DNA of 64,000 bases from Vicinamibacteria bacterium (GTDB taxonomy: Bacteria > Acidobacteriota > Vicinamibacteria > Fen-336). Of the stretch, positions 49,659-57,206 are shown piece after piece (the stretch's first letter is position 1; the number at the start of each line of letters is the position of its first letter). The translations under genes were made by a program, and so were the position numbers. The DNA lies in NCBI GenBank assembly GCA_025994075.1, contig JAMQGV010000010.1, positions 1 through 64,000 of the forward strand, read 5' to 3'. Under the pieces are notes generated by a model. That model was not told the DNA's origin. It saw only the letters and a program-made list of their open reading frames with translations, and did not search any database.

Positions 49659-51224
49659 CTACCGGCCGAAGCCGCCGAACCAGCGGGCGAGCGCGAACTC
49701 CGCCGGCTTGCCGTGGACGGTGAAGCTCGGGTCGCGGAAGGGCGGGCTGCCCACGCCCTCCCACAGCCAGACGTGGGCGCCGGTCACGCCGTCGGTGCGG
49801 GAGAGCGCGCCGAGCGCCGCGTCCAGCAGCCGTGCCTGCAGCCACGGGTCGGCCGGCTCGTCGCGCTCCTCCCACGGCCTGGCGGCGGCGCCGGGGATCG
49901 CGGGGTAGCCGACCTCGGTGGCCACCACCGGGCGACCGAGGCGGCGCGCGAACCTCGACAGCCGCGCCTGGACAGGGCGCCAGCCGGCGGCCAGCTCGGC
50001 GTCGGTGGGCTGCTGCTGCGCGCCGAGCGCGATCGGGAAGTAGGCGGCGACTCCCGCGAAGTCGAGTGCGTCCCAGAAGCCGAGCCGGTCGAACGTGTCG
50101 TGGTGGGCGGAGTAGGTGAGCGGGCCGGGGAAGATCACGCGCACGCGGGCGATCAGCAGCCGCCAGTCGGCCTCGCGGGCCAGCACCGTGCGGTCCAGCT
50201 CGCGGCCGACGCAGAACGCGTCGGCGCCGGCCGCCCGCGCCTCGCGGGCGTGGGCGAGCAGATAGTCCGCGTAGCGCTCGAACCAGCGCCGCCAGTCCGC
50301 GTCGTCCTGCATCTCGATCTCGCCGTGCCAGCCCTGCAGCCGGCGCCGCTCGCGCAGCGCGGCCATCGCCGCCTCGCGCGCCGCGCGGTCGGTCCCGCGC
50401 AGCGCCGCGCGCTCCGCGTCGGAGAGCGGCAGCCGCGCCATCTCGAGATGCGGCTTGACCAGCACCTGCAGGCCCGCGGCGTGCGCGGCGCGCACCGTCG
50501 CCGCGAGGTCGCGGGGCGCGAAGCGGCGGCGCGCCTCGGCGAACTCCGGCCGTCGCGCCGCCACCTGCAGCGGGTCCCAGGTGTGGAGCGACACGGTGTC
50601 GACGCCGAGCCGGCGCAGCCGCGTGAACGAGGCCGCGCCGTGGTCGCCGTCCTGGGCTTCGTACCACCACGCGACGCCGCGCCCGAACGGCGCGCCGCTT
50701 CGCGCGGGCGGCGGGGCGCCGCGAGCCTCCGCCGCCGCCCAGTCCGCGGCGGCCCTCACGAGCGGGACCCGGGCCTCGCGCGCGACCCGCTCCAGGTCCG
50801 CCAGCGCCGCCCGCCCGCCGCGGGTCGCGAGCGTGCGTGCGGCCTCGGAGGCGGCGAGCCCGTCCTGGCCGTCGAGCACCGCCTGCAGGGCGCGCCGGGT
50901 TCCGGCCGCGAGCGGCCCCGGCCGTGCCCGCAGCAGCCAGGCCCCGAGCGCGGCGTCGCCCGGGGCGCGCAGCAGGCGCGTGGCAGCGGTCTCGAACTCC
51001 GGGTGGTCGCGCCAGGCCTTGTCGCGCGGCACCCGCGAGCCGTCGGGCAGCGTGACGAGCGGCGGCCCCGCGCCCCAGCGCTCGTGCGCCGCGGGCGGGC
51101 CGTCGTAGAGCCCGCGCAGCGCGGCCGCCAGCTCGGCACCGCGCGAGGCCGGCGCCGAGGCGACCGCGAAGAACCCGAGCAGCGACGCCGCGGTGCACGT
51201 CGCCAGCGCCACGGAGCGAGGCAT
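49659..51224 (-). CDS. Secreted GH113-like glycoside hydrolase
   Basis: This 521-residue protein has a hydrophobic N-terminal segment, likely a signal peptide (about 1-30), a helical region (about 31-170) and a TIM-barrel-like domain. The pair FCVGRELDRT and VVATEVGYP resembles the acid/base and nucleophile Glu of GH113-like enzymes. Such enzymes often act on beta-mannans, but the substrate here is not known. ATG 51224 is 6 bases after a -10 TAGCAT on the minus strand. It is divergent from an alpha/beta hydrolase gene. Confidence 0.6.
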   Translation of the reverse strand: MPRSVALATCTAASLLGFFAVASAPASRGAELAAALRGLYDGPPAAHERWGAGPPLVTLPDGSRVPRDKAWRDHPEFETAATRLLRAPGDAALGAWLLRARPGPLAAGTRRALQAVLDGQDGLAASEAARTLATRGGRAALADLERVAREARVPLVRAAADWAAAEARGAPPPARSGAPFGRGVAWWYEAQDGDHGAASFTRLRRLGVDTVSLHTWDPLQVAARRPEFAEARRRFAPRDLAATVRAAHAAGLQVLVKPHLEMARLPLSDAERAALRGTDRAAREAAMAALRERRRLQGWHGEIEMQDDADWRRWFERYADYLLAHAREARAAGADAFCVGRELDRTVLAREADWRLLIARVRVIFPGPLTYSAHHDTFDRLGFWDALDFAGVAAYFPIALGAQQQPTDAELAAGWRPVQARLSRFARRLGRPVVATEVGYPAIPGAAARPWEERDEPADPWLQARLLDAALGALSRTDGVTGAHVWLWEGVGSPPFRDPSFTVHGKPAEFALARWFGGFGR

Positions 51225-51228
51225 CCGG

Positions 51229-51240
51229 CGATGCTAACCT
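51229..51240. promoter_or_regulatory. Divergent leaderless promoter
   Basis: CGATGCTAACCT carries overlapping -10 boxes: TAGCAT on minus (51236-51231), 6 bases before ATG 51224, and TGCTAACCT on plus (hexamer 51235-51240), 8 bases before ATG 51249. Both predicted mRNAs are leaderless or nearly so. The layout is the same as at 23534-23545. Confidence 0.5.
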
Positions 51241-51248
51241 CCGCCGTC

Positions 51249-52169
51249 ATGACGCGAGGTCGAGCGGTCTCGGCGATCGTCGCCGCCGCCCTGCTGGTCG
51301 CGCTGTTCTGGCCGGGGCGCGCCGAGCCGGTCGACGCCTGGCTGCCCGCGGCGGGGCTCGTGCCCGTGCGGGCGCGGGTGGGAGGCGACGAGATCCGCTA
51401 CGTGCGCACGGGCAGCGGACCACCGGTGGTGCTCGTCCACGGCATCGCCAGCTCGATCTACACGTGGAGGGACGTGCTGCCCGAACTGGCAGGCCGCCAC
51501 GAGGTCGTCGCCCTCGACCTGCCCGGGTTCGGCGGCTCGAGCCAGCCGCCGGACCTCTCCTTCGAGAGGCTGCCCGCCGCGGTGCTCGGGATCGCGGACC
51601 AGCTCGGGCTCCAGCGTTTCGCGCTGGTCGGGCACAGCCTCGGTGGAGCGGTCTCGACGCTGGTCGCGGCCCGACGCCCCGAGCGCGTGCGACGCCTCGT
51701 CCTGATCGACGCCGCCGGCTACAACCAGGCGCCAGGACAGCGGCCGTGGCTGCTGCGGCTGATCGCCTCGCCGGCCGGCGCGCCGCTGGAGGCGCTGCCC
51801 GCGCCGCCGCGCTGGCTCGTCTGGCTCGGGCTGCGCCAGGTGTTCGAGGACGACTCGCGGGTCGACGCCGCGCGGATCGACGCCTACGCGGCGCCCGCCG
51901 CGAGGCCGGGCGCGGCCGCCGCGCTGCGGGCCCTGCTCGGCTCCGACCCCGGCGCCGACTTCGCGACGGCTGCGCGTTCGGTGCAGGCGCCGACGCTCGT
52001 GATCTGGGGCGAAGCGGATCGCTGGACCCCGGTGGAGCACGCGGAGCTGTTCCGGCGCGACGTGGCGGGAGCCCGCGTCGAGATCATCCGCGGCAGCGGC
52101 CACATGCCGCAGGAGGAGCGGCCGGAGGACGTCAAGCGGCTGCTGCGGGAGTTCCTTTCGGAGGGCTGA
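51249..52169 (+). CDS. Alpha/beta-hydrolase fold protein
   Basis: This 306-residue serine hydrolase has an oxyanion loop VVLVHGIASS, the nucleophile elbow GHSLGG (S130), an Asp in the GEADRWTP turn and a late His in GSGHMPQEE, so the triad is present. An N-terminal hydrophobic stretch (AVSAIVAAALLVALF) is a signal peptide or membrane anchor. The ATG at 51249 is favoured over ATG 51231, because the -10 box lies between them. Substrate is unknown. Confidence 0.88.
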   Translation: MTRGRAVSAIVAAALLVALFWPGRAEPVDAWLPAAGLVPVRARVGGDEIRYVRTGSGPPVVLVHGIASSIYTWRDVLPELAGRHEVVALDLPGFGGSSQPPDLSFERLPAAVLGIADQLGLQRFALVGHSLGGAVSTLVAARRPERVRRLVLIDAAGYNQAPGQRPWLLRLIASPAGAPLEALPAPPRWLVWLGLRQVFEDDSRVDAARIDAYAAPAARPGAAAALRALLGSDPGADFATAARSVQAPTLVIWGEADRWTPVEHAELFRRDVAGARVEIIRGSGHMPQEERPEDVKRLLREFLSEG

Positions 52170-52170
52170 G

Positions 52171-53049
52171 CTACTTCTTCCGCTCGCGGCGCTGGCGCTG
52201 CTTCTCCTCGCGCTCGAGCCAGAAGAGCATCTCCCGCGCCTTGCCGGCGAGCGGTCCGCCCGAGGCGATCCGGATGCAGGTCTCGAGCGCGGCGCGGGCC
52301 TCGTCGAACTTGCCCCACTTGGAGAAGTTCTTGCCCATCACGTAGAGGATCTTCGGGTCGTAGTCGCGGCTGGGGCCGAGGTCGAGGCCCTCGCGCAGGA
52401 GCTGGTCGGCTTCGCCGAAGCGGCGCTCGTAGTGCTGGACGATGCCGAGCATCATCCGCACCCGCTTGCGCTCCTCGAGCGGCCGCGCCGCATCGCGGCC
52501 CCGCGCGCGCTGCAGCAGTTCCTTCGCCTCGTCGAACGCCTCCAGGTCGTGGAGGTGGGCGCCGAGCCCGACCAGCGACTCGACGTCGTTCTTGTCCTTG
52601 TCGAGGGCGGCCTCCCAGCCCATCACCTTGTGCGCCAGCTCCTGCGTCTCCTGCAGCGTGCGCGGGAACTGGCCTGGGCCCTGGAAGCCGTCGACGCGGC
52701 GGATCAGGCGGCCCGCGGGGGTCACGAACAGCACCGTCGGCAGCGAGACGACCTTGTAGCGCTGGGCCACGGCGCGCTCGCGCGGGCCGCCCTCGGTGTC
52801 GATCTTGACCGCGACGAAGGCCTCGGACAGCTTGACCACGGTGGGGTCGACGTAGGTCGTCTGGTCGAGGCGGGTGCACCACGAGCACCACTCGGCCCAG
52901 AAGTCGACGAGCAGCGGCTTCTTCGCCTGGCGCGCCTTGCGCTGCGCGTCCTCGAAGCTGCCCTGCCAGCGGATCGAGACGCGGCCCGATTCCGGGCCGG
53001 CGTTGCCGCCGAGCAGCAGCAGGCTGACGACGAGCGCGGCGCCGCTCAC
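52171..53049 (-). CDS. Thioredoxin-fold protein with TPR-like C-terminus
   Basis: This 292-residue protein has an N-terminal signal peptide or short anchor (about 1-18), a thioredoxin-like domain with the CxxC active site C55-S-W-C58 in AEWCSWC, the cis-Pro strand VVSLPTVLFV, and a C-terminal helical TPR-like region (about 150-292). It probably reduces or moves disulfides outside the cytoplasm. GTG 53049 overlaps the upstream stop. It is the last gene of the argS operon. Confidence 0.85.
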   Translation of the reverse strand: MSGAALVVSLLLLGGNAGPESGRVSIRWQGSFEDAQRKARQAKKPLLVDFWAEWCSWCTRLDQTTYVDPTVVKLSEAFVAVKIDTEGGPRERAVAQRYKVVSLPTVLFVTPAGRLIRRVDGFQGPGQFPRTLQETQELAHKVMGWEAALDKDKNDVESLVGLGAHLHDLEAFDEAKELLQRARGRDAARPLEERKRVRMMLGIVQHYERRFGEADQLLREGLDLGPSRDYDPKILYVMGKNFSKWGKFDEARAALETCIRIASGGPLAGKAREMLFWLEREEKQRQRRERKK

Positions 53050-53756
53050 GCCGCGGCCTCGCACAGCGCGCGGAACAGCGGGTCGAAGCCCGGGTCCCGG
53101 CGCCAGAACGACTCCGGGTGCCACTGCACGCCGAGCACCAGGCGGCGGCCTGGCAGCTCCGCGCCTTCGATCACGCCGTCGGCCGCGCGGGCGCAGACCA
53201 CGAGCCCCGGGGCCGGCGTGTCGATCGCCTGGTGATGGAAGCTGTTGACGGCCACCTGCGGCTGCCCTCCGAGAATCGCGTGGAGGCGCGTGCCCGGGAC
53301 CAGGGCGACGTCGTGGGCCAGCTCGTCGCGCTGCTTCCGGGGATCGTGGTCGAGCCCCCCTGACAGCTTCGACGGGAGGTCCTGGATCAGGGTTCCGCCC
53401 AGCGCAACGTTTAGCACCTGGTGACCGCGGCAGATGCAAAGGCACGGGACGTCACGTTCGACGGCCGCTCGCAGCAGCGCCAGCTCGAAGGCGTCCCGCT
53501 GCGGCGCCAGCGGGCCCAGCTTCGGGTGCGGCTCGTGGCCGTAGCGCGCGGGGTCCACGTCGGCGCCGCCCGAGAACACGAGGCCGTCGACGCGCTCGAG
53601 CAGCGCCGGCACCAGGGCTTCGTCGACGGGCGCCAGCAGCACCGGCACCCCGCCCGCCTTCTCGACCGAGCGCACGTAGTCCTTGCGCAGCCGGTGGAAG
53701 GCCGGGTTGCCGTCGTCTTCGGCGACGGTGATGCCGATCAGGGGACGGCCCGCCAT
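53046..53756 (-). CDS. Class I glutamine amidotransferase (PuuD-like)
   Basis: This 236-residue peptidase-C26-type protein resembles gamma-glutamyl-GABA hydrolases. It has the nucleophile C109 in CICRGHQ and a late QWHPE pair, so the triad is present. It may release a gamma-glutamyl group from an amine or peptide. The ATG 53756 follows the argS stop by 4 bases, and its stop overlaps the next GTG. Co-location with argS is not explained by known pathways. Confidence 0.87.
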   Translation of the reverse strand: MAGRPLIGITVAEDDGNPAFHRLRKDYVRSVEKAGGVPVLLAPVDEALVPALLERVDGLVFSGGADVDPARYGHEPHPKLGPLAPQRDAFELALLRAAVERDVPCLCICRGHQVLNVALGGTLIQDLPSKLSGGLDHDPRKQRDELAHDVALVPGTRLHAILGGQPQVAVNSFHHQAIDTPAPGLVVCARAADGVIEGAELPGRRLVLGVQWHPESFWRRDPGFDPLFRALCEAAA

Positions 53757-53760
53757 CTCC

Positions 53761-55716
53761 CTACATCCGCTCGGGGACCGGGATCCCGAGCAGGCCCGCG
53801 AGCGCCGTCATCTGCCGCACGAAGGCGTCGACGACCAGCACGCGCAGCGCGCGCCGGTCCTCGCTCTCCGCGCGCAGCAGCGAATACTTCGGCTTCTGGT
53901 AGTAGCCGTGGAAGGCCTGGGCCACCGCGAAGGCGTGGCGGGCCACCAGCGACGGCTCCTCGGAGGCCACGGCCGCCTCGGCCACCTCCTCGGAGCGCGC
54001 CATCAGCAGCGCCAGCGCCCAGATCTCCGCGCCCTCGTCGCCGTCGAGCATCGCGCCGAGGTCGAGGCCGCGGGCCCGCTCCAGCAGCGCCTCGACGCGG
54101 TGCCCCTCGGCCTCCAGCTTGGCGAAGATGTTCCGCGCCCGCACGATCGCGTTCTGGACGTAGGGGCCGGTCTCGCCGGTGAAGGCCAGCGCCTCCTCCA
54201 GGTCGAAGGTGAGCACGCGGGTGCGCCCGTAGCGCAGCATGAAGTAGCGCAGCGCGCCGACGGCGATCTCGCGCGCCGTGCGCTGCTTCTGCTCCGCCGG
54301 GCGCTCCGGGTCGCGGGCCTCGATCTCCGCGAGCGCCTTGCGTTCCAGGGCGTCGATCAGGTCGTCGGCCTTGACCCCGAGGCCCTTGCGGCCCGACACC
54401 TTGACCGCGCCGCCTTCATCGGCGACCTCGTAGCCGAGCGCCTTCGCGGTGGCCTGCGAGAGCACGACCTTCTCGTACGCAAGGTGGTGGGTGCCGGCGG
54501 CCTCGCGCTCGAAGCCGAGCGCCGCGACCCCCGCCTTGACCACCCGCTGCGGGTACGACTGGCCGACGTCGATCACGTTGTAGACGTCGCGGGCGTGGCC
54601 GAACCTGGGGGCGCCGGGGTCGCTGTCGCCGCTGGTCGTCTGCCACACCTTGTGCCCGTCCGGCTCCTCCCGGTAGAGCCGGTAGCGGAAGTCGCGGTCG
54701 AGCCGGCCCAGCTTCCAGAGCTGGTAGGCGATGTCCTTGCCGGTGTAGGTGACCGTGCCGTTGGAGCGCACGAGGATCTTGTCTTCGTCGACGGCGGCAG
54801 CGTCGTCGCCCTTGCCCATGCCGAGAACCCAGCAGCCGATCTGCTTGCCTTCGGTGACGAGGCGGATCGCGCCCGCGTCCTTCAGCAGCGCGAAGGCGCG
54901 GTTCCAGAAGTGCAGCCGCAGGATGTCGCTTTCGTGGGCGAGCAGCTCGTAGCGGATGCCGAGCCGGGCCATCGTCTCGAGGTGGCAGGCGACGATCCGG
55001 GCGGCGACGTGTTCGGCCAGCGCCGCCACGTCGTTGCTGCCGGCCTCGATGGCGTGCAGCACCTCGGCCTGCTTCGCCTTGTTCTCCGGCGCGGCCGCGT
55101 AGAAGTCGCCGACCCGCGCGTAGAGGTCCCAGCAGTAGTAGTCGAACCTGCCCGGGATCGCCGCGACCTCGGCCAGCGCCTTCTTCTCGAGGTGCAGGAA
55201 GCCGACCACCACGTCGGCCACCTGCACGCCGGTGTCGTCGATGTAGTTCTGGACCCCGACGTCGTGGCCGCGCGCGCGCAGGATGCGGACGAACGTGTCG
55301 CCCAGGATCGCGTTGCGCACGTGCCCGACGTGGGCGGCCTTGTTGGGGTTGATCGACGTGTGCTCGACGATCGCGTGGCCGGGCACGGCCGCCGCCGGTT
55401 GCGGGTCGCGCAGCCCCGCGGCCAGCGTGCCCAGCGCGGCGCCGCGGTCGAGGAACAGGTTGACGAAGCCCGCGCCGGCGACCTCGGCCCGGCTCACGCC
55501 CGGGGCCTTCGCCATCCGCTCGGCCAGCGCCGCCGCGATCTCGCGCGGGTTCCTGCGCTGCGCCTTGGCGAGCGACATGGCCGCGCTGGAGGCGAGGTCG
55601 CCCATCGCCGGGTCCGGGGGGTACTGGAAACCGACGGCCCCCGGATCGACGCCGAAGGCATCGCGGGCGGCCGCACGGAGGGCATCGGCGAGGCGGGCTT
55701 GGAGCGCGAGGATCAT
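53761..55716 (-). CDS. argS: Arginyl-tRNA synthetase
   Basis: This 651-residue class I synthetase loads Arg onto tRNA-Arg in the cytosol. The N-terminal tRNA-binding domain leads to the HIGH-like HVGH in SINPNKAAHVGHVRN, and a KMSKS-equivalent is not clear, although SGRKG sits at the expected place. The C-terminal anticodon-binding helical domain ends at PVPERM. It is longer than many ArgS proteins (about 550-600). A TATAAT at 55731-55736 precedes ATG 55716 with only about a 7-base leader. It heads a three-gene operon. Confidence 0.93.
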   Translation of the reverse strand: MILALQARLADALRAAARDAFGVDPGAVGFQYPPDPAMGDLASSAAMSLAKAQRRNPREIAAALAERMAKAPGVSRAEVAGAGFVNLFLDRGAALGTLAAGLRDPQPAAAVPGHAIVEHTSINPNKAAHVGHVRNAILGDTFVRILRARGHDVGVQNYIDDTGVQVADVVVGFLHLEKKALAEVAAIPGRFDYYCWDLYARVGDFYAAAPENKAKQAEVLHAIEAGSNDVAALAEHVAARIVACHLETMARLGIRYELLAHESDILRLHFWNRAFALLKDAGAIRLVTEGKQIGCWVLGMGKGDDAAAVDEDKILVRSNGTVTYTGKDIAYQLWKLGRLDRDFRYRLYREEPDGHKVWQTTSGDSDPGAPRFGHARDVYNVIDVGQSYPQRVVKAGVAALGFEREAAGTHHLAYEKVVLSQATAKALGYEVADEGGAVKVSGRKGLGVKADDLIDALERKALAEIEARDPERPAEQKQRTAREIAVGALRYFMLRYGRTRVLTFDLEEALAFTGETGPYVQNAIVRARNIFAKLEAEGHRVEALLERARGLDLGAMLDGDEGAEIWALALLMARSEEVAEAAVASEEPSLVARHAFAVAQAFHGYYQKPKYSLLRAESEDRRALRVLVVDAFVRQMTALAGLLGIPVPERM

Positions 55717-55730
55717 CGGCGGTCGAGTCG

Positions 55731-55736
55731 ATTATA
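55731..55736 (-). promoter_or_regulatory. Consensus -10 of the argS operon
   Basis: Perfect TATAAT on the minus strand ends 14 bases before ATG 55716, giving a leader of about 7 bases without a Shine-Dalgarno. No -35 consensus is clear. Confidence 0.5.
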
Positions 55737-55760
55737 GGTTTCGCTCCGGCCTGCCCCGGC

Positions 55761-55779
55761 GCTGTCACCCCGCTGTCAC
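55761..55779. repeat. Direct repeat GCTGTCAC x2, 11-base period
   Basis: GCTGTCAC at 55761-55768 and again at 55772-55779 lies between argS and the efflux operon. A one-turn helical period fits a regulator binding site, but no protein is known. Confidence 0.3.
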
Positions 55780-55849
55780 AATCTTTTGCGAGGCCTTGCG
55801 TTTCAGCGACTTAGGGTGCCCTCCCGGTCCTGTGCAAATCCTCGTCAAA

Positions 55850-55864
55850 CGACCGGGCCGGTCG
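55850..55864. promoter_or_regulatory. 15-base palindrome, likely operator of the efflux operon
   Basis: CGACCGG G CCGGTCG is a perfect 7+1+7 palindrome, 22 bases before the -10 TACGCT (55887-55892) of the RND adaptor gene. Position and symmetry fit an operator for a TetR- or MarR-type repressor. No such gene lies next to it. Confidence 0.4.
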
Positions 55865-55886
55865 CTCGGCGGCATCCACTCGGGTG

Positions 55887-55892
55887 TACGCT
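55887..55892 (+). promoter_or_regulatory. -10 box before the RND adaptor
   Basis: TACGCT with a preceding TG lies 6 bases before GTG 55899, implying a leaderless mRNA. It overlaps GTG 55884, which argues against that start. Confidence 0.4.
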
Positions 55893-55898
55893 GCCGGC

Positions 55899-57206
55899 GT
55901 GTCGAAGAAGCTGAGGCGGTGCGCACCGTTGGTGCTGGCGTGGATCGGGCTGGCGTGCAGCTCGCAGCAGGCCGGCGGCCCCGAGCCGCCCGCGCCCGCG
56001 GTCGAGGCGGTGGCGGCCCGCGCCGGCACCCTGCCGCTCGAGGAGCGGGTCAGTGGCGTCGTCCGCGCCGAGGGCCAGATCACGGTGCGCCCCGAGATCG
56101 ACGCCGCCGTCGTCTCCGTCCACGTCCGCAGCGGCGAGGCGGTGAGCCGCGGCCAGCTTCTGGTCCGCCTCGACGACCGCGAGCTGCGCGAGGCGCAGCG
56201 CGAGGCCGAGGCGACCGTGCGGCTCGAGGAGGCGGCGACCGCCGCGGCCCGCGCCCGCGTCGCGGAGCTGTCCGCCCAGGTCCGCCGCTCGCGCGAGCTG
56301 GCGGAGCAGCAGCTCATCGCGCGCCTGGAGATCGAGACCCAGGAGGCGCAGCTCGCCGCTGCCGAGGCGAACGCCGCCGAGTCGGCGGCCCGCGTCGACC
56401 AGGCGAAGGCGACGCTCGCCCAGCGCGAGCAGGCGCTGTCCCGCACCGAGATCCGGGCGCCTGTCGGCGGACGCGTCGGCCGCCGCAACGCGGAGGTGGG
56501 CCTGCTGGTGGGCCCGTCGACGGTGCTGTTCGAGCTCGGCAACCTGGACAACGTGCGGGTGGAGATCCCGCTGACGGGCGAGATGCTCGCCAAGGTGAAG
56601 CCCGGGCAACCCGTGCTCGTGCACCCGGGGCAGGGCGCCGAGCCGATCGCCGCGAAGCTGACCCGCGTCTCGCCGTTCCTGGCCGCCGGGTCGTTCAGCA
56701 CCACGGGCGAGATCGACCTGCCGCGCGGGCACGCCGAGCGGCTGCCGCCGGGGCTGTTCGTCGCGGTCGACCTGCTGTACGGCGAGAGCGCGCCCGCGAC
56801 CCTGGTGCCGAACAGCGCGCTGCACGAGGACCCGCGCACCGGCGTGCGCGGCGTCTACGTGCTCGATCTCGGCGGCGCGAAGCTGACCCCCGGCGAGGCG
56901 ATGGGCGAGCGCACCTTCGCGGCCCGGCTGAAGCCGGTCGAGGTGATCGGCGAAGGGCGGCAGACCGCGGGCGTCGGCGGCCTGCAGGAGGGCGAGTGGG
57001 TGGTCACCGTCGGCCAGCACCTGCTCGCCGCCGACGGCAGCGTGGCGGCCCGCGTGCGGCCCGTGACCTGGGAGCGCGTGCTGGGCCTGCAGGCGCTCCA
57101 GCGCGAGGACCTGCTGCGGGCGTTCCTGGCCGAGCAGCGCAAGGTCGCCCGCGAGCGCGGGGCCGTGCCGCCCGACAACCGGGAGTTCCAGAAGGCCGCG
57201 CGATGA
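55899..57206 (+). CDS. RND efflux periplasmic adaptor (lipoprotein-like)
   Basis: This 435-residue membrane-fusion protein links an inner-membrane pump to an outer-membrane channel. A signal segment with a weak lipobox (GLAC, C20) is followed by a biotinyl-like half motif, a coiled-coil hairpin (about 100-180), the second half (EIRAPVGGRVGRR) and a beta-barrel. I choose GTG 55899 because the -10 TACGCT ends 6 bases before it; GTG 55884 is inside the promoter. The stop overlaps the pump ATG. No outer-membrane factor gene is adjacent. Confidence 0.88.
   Translation: MSKKLRRCAPLVLAWIGLACSSQQAGGPEPPAPAVEAVAARAGTLPLEERVSGVVRAEGQITVRPEIDAAVVSVHVRSGEAVSRGQLLVRLDDRELREAQREAEATVRLEEAATAAARARVAELSAQVRRSRELAEQQLIARLEIETQEAQLAAAEANAAESAARVDQAKATLAQREQALSRTEIRAPVGGRVGRRNAEVGLLVGPSTVLFELGNLDNVRVEIPLTGEMLAKVKPGQPVLVHPGQGAEPIAAKLTRVSPFLAAGSFSTTGEIDLPRGHAERLPPGLFVAVDLLYGESAPATLVPNSALHEDPRTGVRGVYVLDLGGAKLTPGEAMGERTFAARLKPVEVIGEGRQTAGVGGLQEGEWVVTVGQHLLAADGSVAARVRPVTWERVLGLQALQREDLLRAFLAEQRKVARERGAVPPDNREFQKAAR

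Noticed and set aside
55884-55898. Earlier GTG start of the RND adaptor at 55884
   Set aside because: It lies inside the predicted -10 region and adds five residues that do not extend the signal peptide usefully.
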